Positions 44,042-55,500 of a DNA stretch of 64,000 nt are shown here, in pieces. Numbering within the stretch: position 1 is the first letter of the stretch; each line of letters begins with the position of its first letter. Position numbers and translations under genes: made by a program. The notes beneath the pieces were generated by a model. The model was not told where the DNA came from, searched no databases, and worked only from the letters and a program-made list of their open reading frames with translations. Origin of the DNA: Saprospirales bacterium (GTDB lineage: Bacteria; Bacteroidota; Bacteroidia; Chitinophagales; Saprospiraceae); assembly GCA_016711045.1 (NCBI GenBank), contig JADJTT010000003.1, positions 558,001-622,000 of the forward strand, in the 5' to 3' direction.

Positions 44042-45823
44042 CTAATTATGCTGCTTTAAAAACTCCTTGGGCGTCATCCCCACTTCTTTTTTGAAATACG
44101 TGTTGAAAACCGTTTTGGAGTTGAAGCCGCACTCAAAAGCCAGGCCAATGAGGGCGATATGTGCATTGGCAGGGTCTACCGCCAGTTTTTTGAAATGTGC
44201 TACCCGGTAGCTGTTGATAAATTCGTTAAAGTTTTTCCCGAGACGGTTGTTGAGCAGCCATGACAACTGACTGGGGTGTATCTCAATCTGCCCGGCCAGC
44301 GCACGAAGCGACAGGTTCGGGTTCAGGAAAGGTTCTTCCTCCTGGACAAACTGGAGTAGCCGGGCCGCATAAGCCTCTGCCGTAGGGTCATCTAATAGCC
44401 GAGCTTTTTCCTTATAGCTTTCGGGGGAGATCCCTGATTTGTAAAGCTTCCTTCTAAACGTGGCATACCGCGAATCACTTTTCAGGAAATCTACTAATGG
44501 ATCGGTATAGCTGAGTAAAAAAACGGGAGATTTCATCTGGATGGCCTGATCCAGCCAGGAAAATGCCTCATCTGTTTTTCCCATATTCGCATAAACCCAG
44601 AAAAGGTAGGAATGCGCCTGAAAGGCTGCCGGTTTTTGGGCTTCCTCTTGCAATTGGGCAAAATAGCGCTGGGCGTTTTCTTCGTCTTTTTTAAACAGGT
44701 AAGCCAGGCAGGCAATTCCCAGCCGGTCTCCCTCCGCCCCCATATCGTTCGGCAATTGCTCCAGGGCGGTCAGTACCTCCTCAAACCGGCCGAGTTTTAA
44801 CAGGCAATAACACCAGGTGATGAAAGCCGGAATGTTTTTGGGGTTATTTGTCAGACAAGTCTCAAACTGGTACAAAGCTTCCTGAAAATCGCCTTGGCGG
44901 TAATGAAAGTACCCCTTATAGAAAAGGGTTTCTTGCGAGAATGGATCAATGCGCATCGCCAGCTGTAAATGCGCTTCCGCTTTATCCATCTCCCCGGAAA
45001 GGATGTACAGAAAAGCCATGAACTGCTGTGCCTCAGGGTAATTGGGCTTGAGTTCTATGGATTTGAACGTATGCCGGGCAGCTTCCTGAAAATCGCAATC
45101 CGTAAAGAAGGATAAGTTGGCCAATTGATAGTGTACCCCGGGATTTTGGGGGTTGAGGGAAAATGCTTTTTGGGTATTTGCCCGTGCAATTTGCCATGCT
45201 TCTCCGGGAGGCATAATCTCCGTGGCAGCCAGAAAGCCATACGCATCTGCCAGTCCGACATAAGATTCGGTGTGGGCTGGGTCAAGAGCCAGGGCTTTTT
45301 CATACAGGCCAATGGCGGTGCGCACATCATCCGGATTCCACTTGTTGAAATGAAATTTGGCCTCCAGTGACAAGGCGTATGCGTCCAGACTTTCTGTTTG
45401 CTTTTCGACCAGGTGATCGCTTATTTCAAAGTGCCCAAATTGCTCCCTAAGTTTATCGGCAATCAGCAGGCTGATCTCATCCTGGATGTCAAAGATATTT
45501 TCCAGCTTGCGGTCCCAGGTTTCTGCCCAAAAATGAAAATCATCCTCCGCCTGGATAAGCTGGGCGGTAATGCGAACGGTGTTACCTGCCAGCCGGATGC
45601 TACCCTCCAGGATCACCTCTACGCCCAGTTGAGCGGCTACTTCCCCGAGTGGCAAGGTTTTGTTTTTAAAGAAAAAGGACGAGGTCCGGGAAGTGACTTT
45701 CAGGCCATCGATGCGGGCGAGGGCGTTGATGATCTCTTCGGTGATTCCATCACAAAAGTACTCGTTCTCCGAATCGGAACTCGTGTTTACAAATGGGAGT
45801 ACAGCGATGGTATTGGCAGTCAT
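44042..45823 (-). CDS. TolB-like/TPR/AraC-type transcriptional regulator
   Basis: 593 residues, no membrane segment. A TolB/FlgO-like domain (about 1-115: TIAVLPFVNTSSDSENEYF, DGITEEIINALARI, VEVILEGSIRLAG) is followed by about eight TPR units (about 145-440). A C-terminal AraC-type double HTH (about 495-593) has LRALAGQIEIHPSQLSWLLN, ALIGLAFECGFNSKTVFNTY and the closing MTPKEFLKQ. The TolB-TPR part is homologous to that of the cyclase gene at 19820, with a different output domain. It likely controls the downstream oxidoreductase and DUF4386 genes on the same strand; the inducer is unknown. Confidence 0.88.
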   Translation of the reverse strand: MTANTIAVLPFVNTSSDSENEYFCDGITEEIINALARIDGLKVTSRTSSFFFKNKTLPLGEVAAQLGVEVILEGSIRLAGNTVRITAQLIQAEDDFHFWAETWDRKLENIFDIQDEISLLIADKLREQFGHFEISDHLVEKQTESLDAYALSLEAKFHFNKWNPDDVRTAIGLYEKALALDPAHTESYVGLADAYGFLAATEIMPPGEAWQIARANTQKAFSLNPQNPGVHYQLANLSFFTDCDFQEAARHTFKSIELKPNYPEAQQFMAFLYILSGEMDKAEAHLQLAMRIDPFSQETLFYKGYFHYRQGDFQEALYQFETCLTNNPKNIPAFITWCYCLLKLGRFEEVLTALEQLPNDMGAEGDRLGIACLAYLFKKDEENAQRYFAQLQEEAQKPAAFQAHSYLFWVYANMGKTDEAFSWLDQAIQMKSPVFLLSYTDPLVDFLKSDSRYATFRRKLYKSGISPESYKEKARLLDDPTAEAYAARLLQFVQEEEPFLNPNLSLRALAGQIEIHPSQLSWLLNNRLGKNFNEFINSYRVAHFKKLAVDPANAHIALIGLAFECGFNSKTVFNTYFKKEVGMTPKEFLKQHN

Positions 45824-45934
45824 TTCCAGTATTTATCAGGCTAAAAATAGGGATTTTTTTCCGCATGGCCTTTCCGGCCTCCTTCTCCGAATCCCATATC
45901 TTTTATCCCGGCTCTCCTCGCGGAATCACGCCCC

Positions 45935-46085
45935 CAAAAAAATAATCCCGTACGGATAACCCTTGCGGTTGTCCGTTTTTTCCTTAGAGCTGGCCGCTTT
46001 TCCTTAGAGCCGGCCGCTTTTTTTACAGGGCGGCCGCTTGAGGGCCGCCCCGACGGGCCGCTGCGACGGGAATTGATAAATTCTC
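45935..46085. repeat. REP-like hairpin cluster D upstream of the RAYT gene
   Basis: Contains ACAACCGCAAGGGTTAT-type and GGGCGGCC/GGGCCGCCCC hairpins, two CTTAGAGC-TGGCCGCTTTT repeats (45984-46015), and GGGAATTGATAAATTC (46069-46085), which also follows cluster A. This is the 5' part of a REP-RAYT unit. Confidence 0.75.
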
Positions 46086-46155
46086 CACCATTTTTTTGAT
46101 CAAAATCCATTTCTTCCTAATTTAGACACTTGGCTGGCCCCCCAAATGGATAGCC

Positions 46156-46901
46156 ATGAAATTCAATCCAAAGATCCACCATCGCCGCAGCATTCGACTG
46201 CGGGGGTACGATTACAGCCAGGGCGGGGCCTATTTCATCACCATCTGCACAAAAGACAGACGGCATCTTTTTGGCCGGGTCGACAAGGGAGAAATGATCC
46301 TGAATGCATTCGGGCAAATTGCCCATCGGGAATGGGAAAAACTGTCTGATCGGTGGGGCCATGTCGAATTGGGAGCCTTTCAGATCATGCCGAATCATAT
46401 GCATGGTATCCTGATTATCCATCCTCCAGTGGGGGCGACCGCAAGGGTCGCCCCCACTGAGACACTGAGACACAGAGGGTCGCCCCCACTGAGACACAGA
46501 GGGTCGCCCCCACTGATCCTCCATCCAACAAGCCCCCCGCAAGGGTGACCCTCGCGGTCACCCCCTCTGATCCTCAATCCGAAAACAAAGAGGATAATCC
46601 CACCGAAGATAAGGCGACCGCAAGGGTCGCCCCGACGGGGACTCCAACGGCAATACAATGGGCCCAAAACCCCACCGTTGGCCAAATCGTAGGAGCCTAC
46701 AAATCGCTGGTCGTGACAGAATCTCTGAAATATGTGGCAGCCCACAACCCGGAAATGAAGATTGGAAAGATCTGGCAACGGAATTATTGGGAAAACATCA
46801 TCCGGCATGACGGGTCGTTCGAGCGGATCAGCCGTTATATCATCAATAATCCGAAAAAATGGAAAGGCGATAAATTTTTTCGAAATGGAAATAATAAATG
46901 A
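46156..46901 (+). CDS. REP-associated tyrosine transposase (RAYT), split by internal REP repeats
   Basis: The N-terminal frame 46156-46548 reads MKFNPKIHHRRSIRLRGYDY and YFITICTKDRRHLFG, then the metal His pair in MPNHMHGIL (Y1 transposase HUH). The C-terminal frame 46545-46901 holds VGQIVGAYKSLVV, IWQRNYWENIIRHD and the catalytic-Tyr region RISRYIINNPKKW. Between them (46425-46640) the DNA is a set of REP hairpins translated as VGATARVAP and KATARVAPTG. The first frame ends in TGA and the second can start at an overlapping GTG (GTGA at 46545-46548). The protein may be made by reinitiation or frameshifting, or may be dead. Confidence 0.85.
46425..46640. repeat. REP hairpins inside the RAYT reading frame
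   Basis: Units: GTGGGGGCGACCGCAAGGG-TCGCCCCCAC (46432-46460), then two further GGGTCGCCCCCACTGAGACAC copies, GGTGACC-ctcgc-GGTCACC (46541-46558) and AGGCGACCGCAAGGGTCGCC (46611-46632). They encode the linker of the transposase and break its frame. Confidence 0.8.
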
Positions 46902-46986
46902 GAATTGGAAAACCCAGGCCTAGAAGCTCCCTCTGTATTACCTGAATTCTTTCGTACTTTTACCCTCCCACAGCTTTACCAAACTA

Positions 46987-48963
46987 TTGGACATGATACT
47001 CCGCCCCCTCCTCCTCTCCCTCCTCCTCCTGAGCGCTAGCCTTTCGACCGCTCAGATGCTGGTCATCAACGAACTGGATTGCGACACGCCCGGTATTGAC
47101 GACCTGGAGTTTGTCGAACTCAAATCAGCGGCCCCCTTCACTGCACTCGATGGCTACGTGCTGGTATTTTTCAACGGCTCGGCGTCTGGCGGAAACACGA
47201 GCTATATGGCCCTCGATCTGGATGGCTACATCACCGACGTCAACGGCCTGCTGCTCATCGGCAGCACGTCGGTGGTTCCCTCCCCTCAATACCTCATCCC
47301 CGCCAATGTGATCCAGAACGGAGCCGATGCGGTAGCGATCTATGAAGGTGGCGCCGAAGATTTCCCCGAGGGCACCCTCGCCTTCGTCGACCAGACCCTG
47401 GTGGACGTCCTGCTCTACGATACCAACGATCCTGATGCACCTGACCTGATCGCCATTTTCCAGGCCTTTAATCCCAATATCCAGCAAATCAGCGAAGGGC
47501 CTGGCAATAACACAAATTCCATTCAGCGCGACAACGATGGCACTTATTTCACTGGCACACCCACGCCTCGTCAGCTCAACGACGGCAGCGGAGTTATCCT
47601 CAATGGCCTGACGACCAAGATTTCCCAAACCATGTACGACGAGGGCGACACCCTTCACCTCGTCTTCAACACCGAGCAAGCGCTGACCTCAAACCTGACC
47701 ATTACCTTCTCCTTGAGCAACGGGACATTCACCCCCGCCGACTTCACCGGAGACACCTCCCTGACCATCCTCGCCGGACAGTATTCCGCTACCACCATCA
47801 TTTCCCTGACCGACGATGCACTGGACGAGGGCGATGAAGTGATGGTGATCCGACTGGCCGGTTTGCCCGTCGAGTTCCTGGTCCTCAACGACAATATTCC
47901 CATCCGCGTGGTGGACAACGACTTCCAGGTGGCGCCTTTCGGCACTCCCATCGATCCGACCTACGGCGTGGTGACATCCACCCAGCCTACCGGCTACTAC
48001 GACGGGTTGAACGGGCAATCGGGAGAAGCCCTTCGCAACGCCCTGCAGGCTATTTTGGCCGACCCCGATGTGGTCAGGGCACAAACCTATGCCGATGTGA
48101 TCGACATCGTGAAAGAAGCCGATCAAAACCCGGAAAACAGCAACCAGGTCTGGCTGGTCTATCTGGAAGAAGGCCGGCCTAAGATCGATATTCAAACCAC
48201 CATAAACAACACCGGCGTCTGGAACCGGGAGCACACCTACCCGCGCTCGCGCGGAGGCTTCGACAGCATCGCAGCCGACACCCTGGCCGACGGCAAAGAC
48301 CTGTACTGGCCTACGAACGCCGATTCCCTGCGACACGCCAACTCAGATGCCCATGCCATCCGGGCAGTCGACTCCGATGAAAATGTGTCGAGAGGAAATC
48401 AGTTTTACGGGGAATACATCGGCCCCCCTGGTACCCTCGGCGGCTTTAGGGGAGATGTAGCCCGGAGTGTATTATACCTGGCCATCCGCTACAACGGTCT
48501 GGAAGTTGTGGACGGATACCCCGAAGGGCTGATCGGGCAATTCGGCGACCTCGCTACCCTGCTGGAGTGGCATCGCAACGACCCGCCCGACGATTACGAA
48601 ATGAACCGGAACAATGTGGTCTATTCCTGGCAGCTCAACCGGAACCCCTTTATCGACCTGCCGGATCTGGTGGAATACATCTGGGGCGACAGCATCGGCT
48701 ACACCTGGCAACAGCCCCTGAGCACCGGAGCTGCCAATCCGAAGCCGGTAGGTATTTTCCCCAATCCGGCAAAAAACCAGGTGCACATCACCGGCATACA
48801 GGCGCCTTGTCTGGTGGAGATCCTCAACTTGCAGGGGCAGACACTGTCCAGTCAGCAGGCGTTGGAAGATATTAGCCTGGATCTGGTTTTGCCAGCAGGT
48901 ATGTATTTTATCAAAATAAGCGGACAGGGAGAAACGATACTGAAACGGTTGGTGGTGAATTGA
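46987..48963 (+). CDS. Secreted endonuclease I family nuclease, T9SS cargo
   Basis: The start may be the ATG at 46993; the ORF is 658 residues. Signal peptide (LLLSLLLLSASLSTAQ), a lamin-tail-like N-terminal domain (about 25-200: VINELDCDTPGIDDLEFVEL), a Calx-beta-like segment (about 215-310), and an endonuclease I domain (about 325-565). The nuclease domain shows WNREHTYPRSRGG, HAIRAVDSDENVSRGNQFYG and NRNNVVYSWQLNRNPFIDLP. A T9SS sorting tail ends the protein (VGIFPNPAKNQVHITG ... LKRLVVN). Endonuclease I cuts DNA outside the cell for nutrition or biofilm turnover; the His of NREH is the expected catalytic residue. Monocistronic. Confidence 0.9.
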   Translation: MDMILRPLLLSLLLLSASLSTAQMLVINELDCDTPGIDDLEFVELKSAAPFTALDGYVLVFFNGSASGGNTSYMALDLDGYITDVNGLLLIGSTSVVPSPQYLIPANVIQNGADAVAIYEGGAEDFPEGTLAFVDQTLVDVLLYDTNDPDAPDLIAIFQAFNPNIQQISEGPGNNTNSIQRDNDGTYFTGTPTPRQLNDGSGVILNGLTTKISQTMYDEGDTLHLVFNTEQALTSNLTITFSLSNGTFTPADFTGDTSLTILAGQYSATTIISLTDDALDEGDEVMVIRLAGLPVEFLVLNDNIPIRVVDNDFQVAPFGTPIDPTYGVVTSTQPTGYYDGLNGQSGEALRNALQAILADPDVVRAQTYADVIDIVKEADQNPENSNQVWLVYLEEGRPKIDIQTTINNTGVWNREHTYPRSRGGFDSIAADTLADGKDLYWPTNADSLRHANSDAHAIRAVDSDENVSRGNQFYGEYIGPPGTLGGFRGDVARSVLYLAIRYNGLEVVDGYPEGLIGQFGDLATLLEWHRNDPPDDYEMNRNNVVYSWQLNRNPFIDLPDLVEYIWGDSIGYTWQQPLSTGAANPKPVGIFPNPAKNQVHITGIQAPCLVEILNLQGQTLSSQQALEDISLDLVLPAGMYFIKISGQGETILKRLVVN

Positions 48964-49014
48964 GGGCTAGCACAATCGGCGCCAGAAGCTTAAACCCCCA
49001 TTTTGCCCTTCCAG

Positions 49015-49413
49015 TTATTCCCCCTTTCTGGCATAGAGCAGGTAGCCCAAAATCACCTCGAGCACGCCAACACAAAAAAACAGGTATTGCAAAAAAGGGG
49101 TCAACCCGATCAAGTATACCTGGACGCAGATCCAGAGAACGAGTATGATCCCCAGTGCAAGCCCGATCAGCCCTGCCTGTTTTCGTCGCATTAAAGATAA
49201 TATCCCTCCGACAAGTTGGCACAACCCATTGACCACAAACAAGAATAGACCTGGAATGAAATAGTTGGAAAATGGGGTACCTTCCAGCCCATCTACCGTC
49301 ATCCCAAGACCAGATCCATCCGATTGGAGGATCATCATTACCCCTGTAGGAAGCGCGCCAAAGGCAACAAAAAGCTGGGTAATGCCGAGGAGAATAGCAA
49401 TTCGTTTTTTCAT
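49015..49413 (-). CDS. Small four-helix membrane protein of unknown function
   Basis: 132 residues with four hydrophobic segments (ILLGITQLFVAFGALPTGVM, YFIPGLFLFVVNGLCQLVGG, LIGLALGIILVLWICVQVYL, YLFFCVGVLEVILGYLLY). It resembles small uncharacterised membrane proteins common in Bacteroidota; no function is known. Convergent with the endonuclease gene, and followed upstream by the truncated repeat copy 3. Confidence 0.65.
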   Translation of the reverse strand: MKKRIAILLGITQLFVAFGALPTGVMMILQSDGSGLGMTVDGLEGTPFSNYFIPGLFLFVVNGLCQLVGGILSLMRRKQAGLIGLALGIILVLWICVQVYLIGLTPFLQYLFFCVGVLEVILGYLLYARKGE

Positions 49414-49507
49414 AGCTGCGTTTTGACCAGCAACCCTTTCCGGGCGCCGATCTTTTATGAGTTTATAAAAAAAGGTGGATAGCGCACAGCGGAATGTCCA
49501 TCCCAGG

Positions 49508-49567
49508 TAAATATACTGAAGTAAAAGAGATTTGACGGTCGGCGGCCGTCAAATCTCTTGGGACTAG
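49508..49567. repeat. Double-hairpin palindromic repeat, copy 3 (truncated)
   Basis: The end sequence AAATATACTGAAG is followed by the first hairpin AGAGATTTGACGG/CCGTCAAATCTCT (49526-49538 with 49546-49558). Only the first 9 nt (TGGGACTAG, 49559-49567) of the second hairpin remain. The rest of the 350-nt gap to the caspase gene has no recognisable feature. Confidence 0.75.
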
Positions 49568-49766
49568 AGCTTTGTCAATTTAACAATGAAAAGTTCGTTA
49601 TACTCAACCACAATAGGTTTTGAGCATTTGTACATAGCTTATTGCGATGCAGAATAAATTGCTCGGGAAGATGCCTCCCGGCAGTTCAAAAAATTTCCCT
49701 ACTTTTGAAATAGTACCGTTTACCCCATCGTTCGTATTCATACGAATTCCAAAACCCAAAAAAACA

Positions 49767-52123
49767 ATGGCCAAACGATTATTACCCTTCCCCTTTTTCT
49801 GCTTCCTCTATTTTTAAGCGCACAACTCCTTTCGGAGGCGGATGTAGCCGAACCGGTTACCCGGGCTGTTATCATCGGGATTTCCGATTACGAAAATGCC
49901 CAGGTCAAAGACCTGCAATTTGCCGATAAGGACGCCGAAGCCTTCGGCTCTTTCCTCAAATCGAAAGCAGGAGGAAGTTTGCCCGATGCACAGATCCGCT
50001 TGCTAACCAATGAAAATGCCAATTGGGTCAACTTCTGGAGCGCCCTCGAATGGCTGGTCGATAATAGCAAAGAAAACGACCTGGCCATTATCTATTTCTC
50101 GGGACATGGAGGCGCCGAACGACTCACCCAAAACCGGCTGGGCTTTTTGCTGACGTACGACTCGCCTTCCCTCAAAATACCCCAGTCTGCGTTTATGCTG
50201 GAAACCCTTAAGTCGGTCATGGAAACCCTCTCTGAAAGAGGGGTGAAGATCTGGCTCTTCGCCGATGCCTGCCACTCGGGGACCATTTCTGGTGGAGAGG
50301 AAACAATCAATTCCACCACTGCCAGTCTGGCTAAACCTTTCTTTAACGAGATCAAACTGATCTCCTGTCAACCGAATGAGCTGTCGTGGGAAGACCCCAA
50401 TTGGGGCGATGGCAGGGGCGTCTTCTCCTATTACCTGATCGAGGGCCTGATGGGCAAAGCCGATGCTGATAAGGACGGAGCCGTGACCCTCATGGAAATT
50501 ACCCAATATCTGCAAACGAATGTAAAAAAAGACGTGTATAACCTCAAGGGCAAAATCCAGATCCCGGTTACGGTCGGCAACATGGAAACGGTGCTGGCCA
50601 AAGTGGATCCCGACCTGCTGGCCCAACTGAACGGGGATATACAGCCAGACCTCCCGCATGTAGCTAACTCCAGTGGTGCAAGAGGCCTGGAAGAAGATAC
50701 GGGCACACAAGCGTCCGACCAGGTCAAATCGCTCTACGAAAAATTCACCGGCGCCATCGCGGCCGGCAACCTACTCATGCCCTTTAAAGATTGTGCCGAT
50801 TACTACTATGATGCGTTGATCGCCGAGAAAGAAGCAGAAGCCTTCTTCCCCAGCCTCCGCCGCGATTATGCCGCCGCCCTTCAGGAAGTGGCGCTGAATG
50901 CCTATAACGAGTACCAGCAAGCCGATTCCATTCAACGGGTACATATTATCGAAACTGATAAGAATTTTGCCGACTATGGCTCCTACCTGGCCCGGGCTGC
51001 CGACCTCCTTGGCAAAGATCACTACTTGTATGGCTCCCTCAAGTCACGTCAGTTGTTTTTCGAAGGAGAAATAAAACAAATGCAGTACCTCAAAGAGCAC
51101 AATCAGACCCTCCTCGAGGATATCATCGCTTCTCAGGAAAAAGCCCTTCAATACGAAGACTACAACCCCGACGCCAATTACAGCCTGGGGATCTCCTTTT
51201 TTCAACAGGGAGACTGGGAAAAAGCAAAGACGTATTTTGAAGCCGCTGTCGAACAGGCGCCTTTTTGGCATGAGCCCCTCATGTACCTGGGGTTCTGTTA
51301 TGAAAACCTCGGCCAACCCGACCTGGCGCGTACCAACCTCGAAGATGCCGCCGAATTTTCACCCCCGGAAGCACGTCCCAATACCCTGACCAACCTGGGG
51401 TGGTTTTACCTGCGGCAGGGACTCCAGATGGAGGCTGGGGATGTCTTCACCCAAGCGGTAACGGAAGGCCCAAATGACGCATACGCCAATAATGCCTTGG
51501 GGAATTTCTATTACATGCAACCGGATTATCTAAGCGCGGAAAGCTACTTTAAAACTTCAATGGAAGCAGCCCCTGGCTGGGATATACCCTGGTTGTATTA
51601 TGGGGTCTGCCAGATTCAAAACCAACAATATCAGTCGGCCATCCAAACCCTGAGTCAGCTCTTGGAAGCTTTTCCAAATCACCCGGATGGCACTTTTAAT
51701 CTGGCCAGGGCGTACGCAGCGAATGGAGATTTTCAACCCGCAGAAACCCTCTTCCAGCAGGCACTCTCCTACCCCAATCAGGATCCGGTGCGCTATGGTT
51801 GGATCTATTTCAACCTGGGGGACCTGTACAACAACGCGAACCGCTCGGGAGAGGCCATTCAAATTCTGCAAAAAGGGCTCCAAAACGTGCCAAGTGACTT
51901 GCCCAACATCCAGGCTTTATACGATGAACTGGCAGAGGCCTATTATCTCAATGCGGATTACCTCAATGCGGAAAAGACAGTCCAATACCTGATCCAATTG
52001 AACCCGACTTATCCGGATTACTATCGCAAAATGAGTACGATCCTCACAGCCCAGGGACGCAATCAGGAAGCCCAGGAAATGAACCAAAAATACCAATCGA
52101 TGATGGCGGGTACGGGAGGATAA
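49767..52123 (+). CDS. Caspase-like (peptidase C14) TPR protein, frameshift in the signal peptide
   Basis: The domain starts at about 49860 (RAVIIGISDYENAQVKDLQF). The catalytic His lies in IIYFSGHGG (codon ~50105) and the catalytic Cys in WLFADACHSG (codon 50270), the complete His/Cys dyad of caspase/metacaspase-like peptidases. From about 51140 onward come eight or so TPR units. A start at 49979 would cut off the first strand of the fold. The natural start is ATG 49767 (MAKRLLPFPFFCFLYF), giving a signal peptide that continues LSAQLLSEADVAEP after one base is added to the T5 run 49811-49815. An exported caspase-TPR protein is therefore likely. Confidence 0.85.
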
Positions 52124-52166
52124 GAATAATTACGCGTTATGGGCGTTTAGCCTAAAAACAACAACC

Positions 52167-52574
52167 ATGCACAACCCCTTAACCAAGACATTCCTTCTCC
52201 TGGTCACTGCCTTGATCTTTTCCTCCTGCGACCCGGCACAAGTGATCGTCATTAGCAATCATACGAATGCCCCGGCAACCGTCACCTTTGTTTTTAAAGA
52301 AGGCGACCACGGCTACAAGTTTAGTGAAGGCTCCGACACCCTGGTGCTAAATTTGGGCGCCACGGACTCCACCTCCACCAAGGAATATTTCTTTGGCATC
52401 GGGACCTGGAAGATCCAAAGCAGCTTTGATGAATTGGTCGATGGCCTTGAACTGATTGAAATAGAAACCAATACCGTAAAAGAAACCTACCGTGGAGATA
52501 CCCAACTACGCGGGTATCTCCAACCCCGGATCGGGGGGCCACAACAGGCGACGATTGAGTTGAAAATTGAATAA
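52167..52574 (+). CDS. Hypothetical small lipoprotein
   Basis: 135 residues. Lipoprotein signal peptide with lipobox IFSSC (Cys at about residue 20), then a beta-rich domain (VIVISNHTNAPATVTFVFKE, LGATDSTSTKEYFFGIGTWK). No family is recognised. It follows the caspase-TPR gene by 43 nt in the same direction and is probably co-transcribed. It ends 2 nt before the convergent CHAT-nSTAND gene. Confidence 0.65.
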   Translation: MHNPLTKTFLLLVTALIFSSCDPAQVIVISNHTNAPATVTFVFKEGDHGYKFSEGSDTLVLNLGATDSTSTKEYFFGIGTWKIQSSFDELVDGLELIEIETNTVKETYRGDTQLRGYLQPRIGGPQQATIELKIE

Positions 52575-52576
52575 AC

Positions 52577-55500
52577 CTATCCTCCTCCCCTCGCCTGCAA
52601 CGCCCCAATCCGCTCCATCGTAGAAGGCCCATATCCTTTTTGGGACATCCAGTCCAGAAAATCGTTTACCACCTCCCAATGGGTGGCCAACTGCTCGTCC
52701 GACTGCTTTTCCAACAGGTACAGCACATTCCAAAGCCCTTCATTCGTCGTGGGATTATCGCGGCCGTATTGCAAGAGTTCGGGTATCAGCTCAGGATCAG
52801 CAGACCAGGCGCTGCTGGAAAGTTGCCGCCGTGCTTCGTTCCGGATATCCTCATAATCGGTATTGAAAAGGTCGACGATCAGTTGCTGACGGGTGCTAAG
52901 CGATTGTTCCGGTTCACCGGTTTCGATTTCGGTTTCAGTCTGTACTACTGCGGAATCCTCCATAATGGTATCTGTTTCTCCCGGTAATACCTCTTCATCT
53001 AATCCCCCTTCCTCTTGCATTCCGAGATCACTTTCTTCCGAGTATTCCTCCTGGTCGTACGTTGGATAATCGGTACCTGCCGTATCTAAATCGTACGAAA
53101 AGTAGCCGGAAGCCACAAATCCCACCCACCAAAGTCCGACAATGGCCAGCCAGTTGAGTATTCGCCATTTTCCCGCCGCTTTCCGTTGTTCGATTTTTTT
53201 CAATTGATAGTGCAGGCCGTAAAACACCAGTGCCAGGATGGGGGTCAGTGCAACCAACCCCAACAGGGTATAGCCATTACCCGCCAAGAAAGCATAATGC
53301 ACCGCTCCCGTGGCCAGGAGCCCCCCCCCGCTGAAAAAGAGGAATGATTTCCCGAAAGACCTCCGCAAGTAGGCCTCCCGCCCAAAAATAAGCGCCGCCG
53401 CCAGGGCAAGGAACACGCCATCGGAGGCCGGGACCAGCATCAGCATGATCCATGAGGCAGGCAGAGCGTATACCAGCAAAGTCAAAAACTTCCGGTTCTT
53501 TAGATATTGCCAGGTTTTCCAGAGAAGGATCCCTATCAACGCAATGCCTGCAAACGCATCTAACAACTTGATCGTATTGTCTCCGGAATAATTTTGGGTA
53601 AGGATGGCAAAGGCGCCCCAGAGGGCAAGGGCCGCGACTCCCATCGGCAATAAGAGCCAGCCATAAAAAGCGCGGATATTTTCCTCTTTGTATTTACCAA
53701 CGGCCCTATAAATGGGATACCCTACCAGGGCCAGGAACACACCTAAAAGGAGCAGTCCCCAAAGGACAGGCCATTCATGCGACCTGAGTGGGGGGTAGAT
53801 CCAATTAATGGAAGGCTGTTTGTCTGCCAGTTGTTTGATTTGTTTTTTGGACAAACTCACGTTGTCCGGCAGGGTTTCAGTCGATCCGGTAACGGCCAGA
53901 TACAGGCTATCGTAAAATGCTTTATTATACGGGTAGTCTTCCTGAATGGCTCTTTGAAAATCCCTTTGTTGTATTTTGTAGTATTCCTGATGTTGGGTGG
54001 TTTCGAGGTTGAAAAATTTGACCGAACCGAGCACCAACAGCAGGCTCACGATGCCAAGCGCTATGATATTTTTATAATTTCCTTCCTTGTAGTAGCGATA
54101 AGCGCTCATAGCCAGGATGCCAAGCGTAGCCCATATCAGCCCGTAAAACGCCACTTTTTTCATCGGTGCGTCTTCGGTTCCTCCAATCCAGATGCCGATC
54201 AATACCAATGTGAACAGGCCAAAAGCTGCACCGTATAATCCGAGTTCCAGGTAACTTTTCCGTTGAATGAACTGGATGATCGCGCCTGAAAAATAGAGGA
54301 GGGCATAGACCATGGAGAGCAGTAAAATGCCAATTGCCCACCATTTGGTACTGTCTTTGGTACCGGGGATATAGTCGATAAAGGTTGTCAGCCCATAAGC
54401 CTGCTTTTCCCCCAGGTCCAACTCGTAAAACTGGGGCCATGGGATGCTGTCATCTTGCGGATGCCAGTAAAAGACCTCATCCGATTTATGCGCGATGAGG
54501 TAGTAGTCGTCCGGGGTAAAGAGCTTTCCGTTAAAACCCTGGTTATACCGCTGGAAAGCATACGCATTGACCAGTTTCCCTTTGCGATCGAAAAGCTCGA
54601 TCCGGTTATCGCTGGGAGACTGTCTGATGATATACTTACCATTGGAAGAGAGAAAGACTTGCTGGGCCAGTTTATCTTTGTCTTTGCCCGACCGAAGTAC
54701 TTCGATGGGTTTCGCATTATATTCCCAACGCCGGATCTTCTCCTTCGGCGCCGGGATTACGGAAGCTCTCCCCGGTTCAAGGGCCACGGCAAACTTTCCA
54801 TCCAGGCTAACGCTTGCATCTACCAATTGATCGCAGGAAACCACAAAGGATTTTTCTATATCCCTGTCGATATCCCAGTAGTCAATCCGGGCGTTCTCCT
54901 GTTTTTTCTTTTTCCGAAGGAAACCCAGGAAGTTGCCGCCTTTTGAAGTTCTTTTAGCCCCATCCAGCCCGATGATCAGGTGTTGGTGGTCTTCCTGAAA
55001 ACGGGCAAAGACCATCGGATTCTCCTCTGCATCTTTGGGGTGGTAATCCTTCAGGGAGTTGTTACCTGCCGACCAGACCCAAACTTCTTTCGGAGAAAGG
55101 GTGACCAGCCGGGAACCGTCGACCGAAAATTCATATTTCCGGATGTTGGGATGACGGTAGGCATTCGCCCGGACGCCATCCAATTTCCAAATCACGACCG
55201 AGTCTTTGGTGATGGCGAAAAAATGCCGGTTATCCGGACTCAGCCCAATGTCGAGCAAACCCGAACCCGAATCCAAAAGAGGAACTAATGGGTACCCATC
55301 GGCATCCCGGATCATTGTTTCGCCATCGGGGCTTACTGTCAAAAAGGAATCTTTGGTGAGTGCAGCTAAATAATCGAGGGTGTATTCATAGTAAAACCCT
55401 GAGACAGGGTTACCACTGAATGACTGGGTATCCCAAACCAGGCAGGAGTTGTAATCGCCTCGAATGAGGCTTTTGGTCGCCCGCAGGGGAATTTCAACCT

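Noticed and set aside
46425..46640. Regular GC-rich repeats considered as CRISPR or rRNA operon pieces
   Set aside because: They are imperfect palindromes of varied spacing inside a RAYT gene; no cas genes or RNA genes are nearby.
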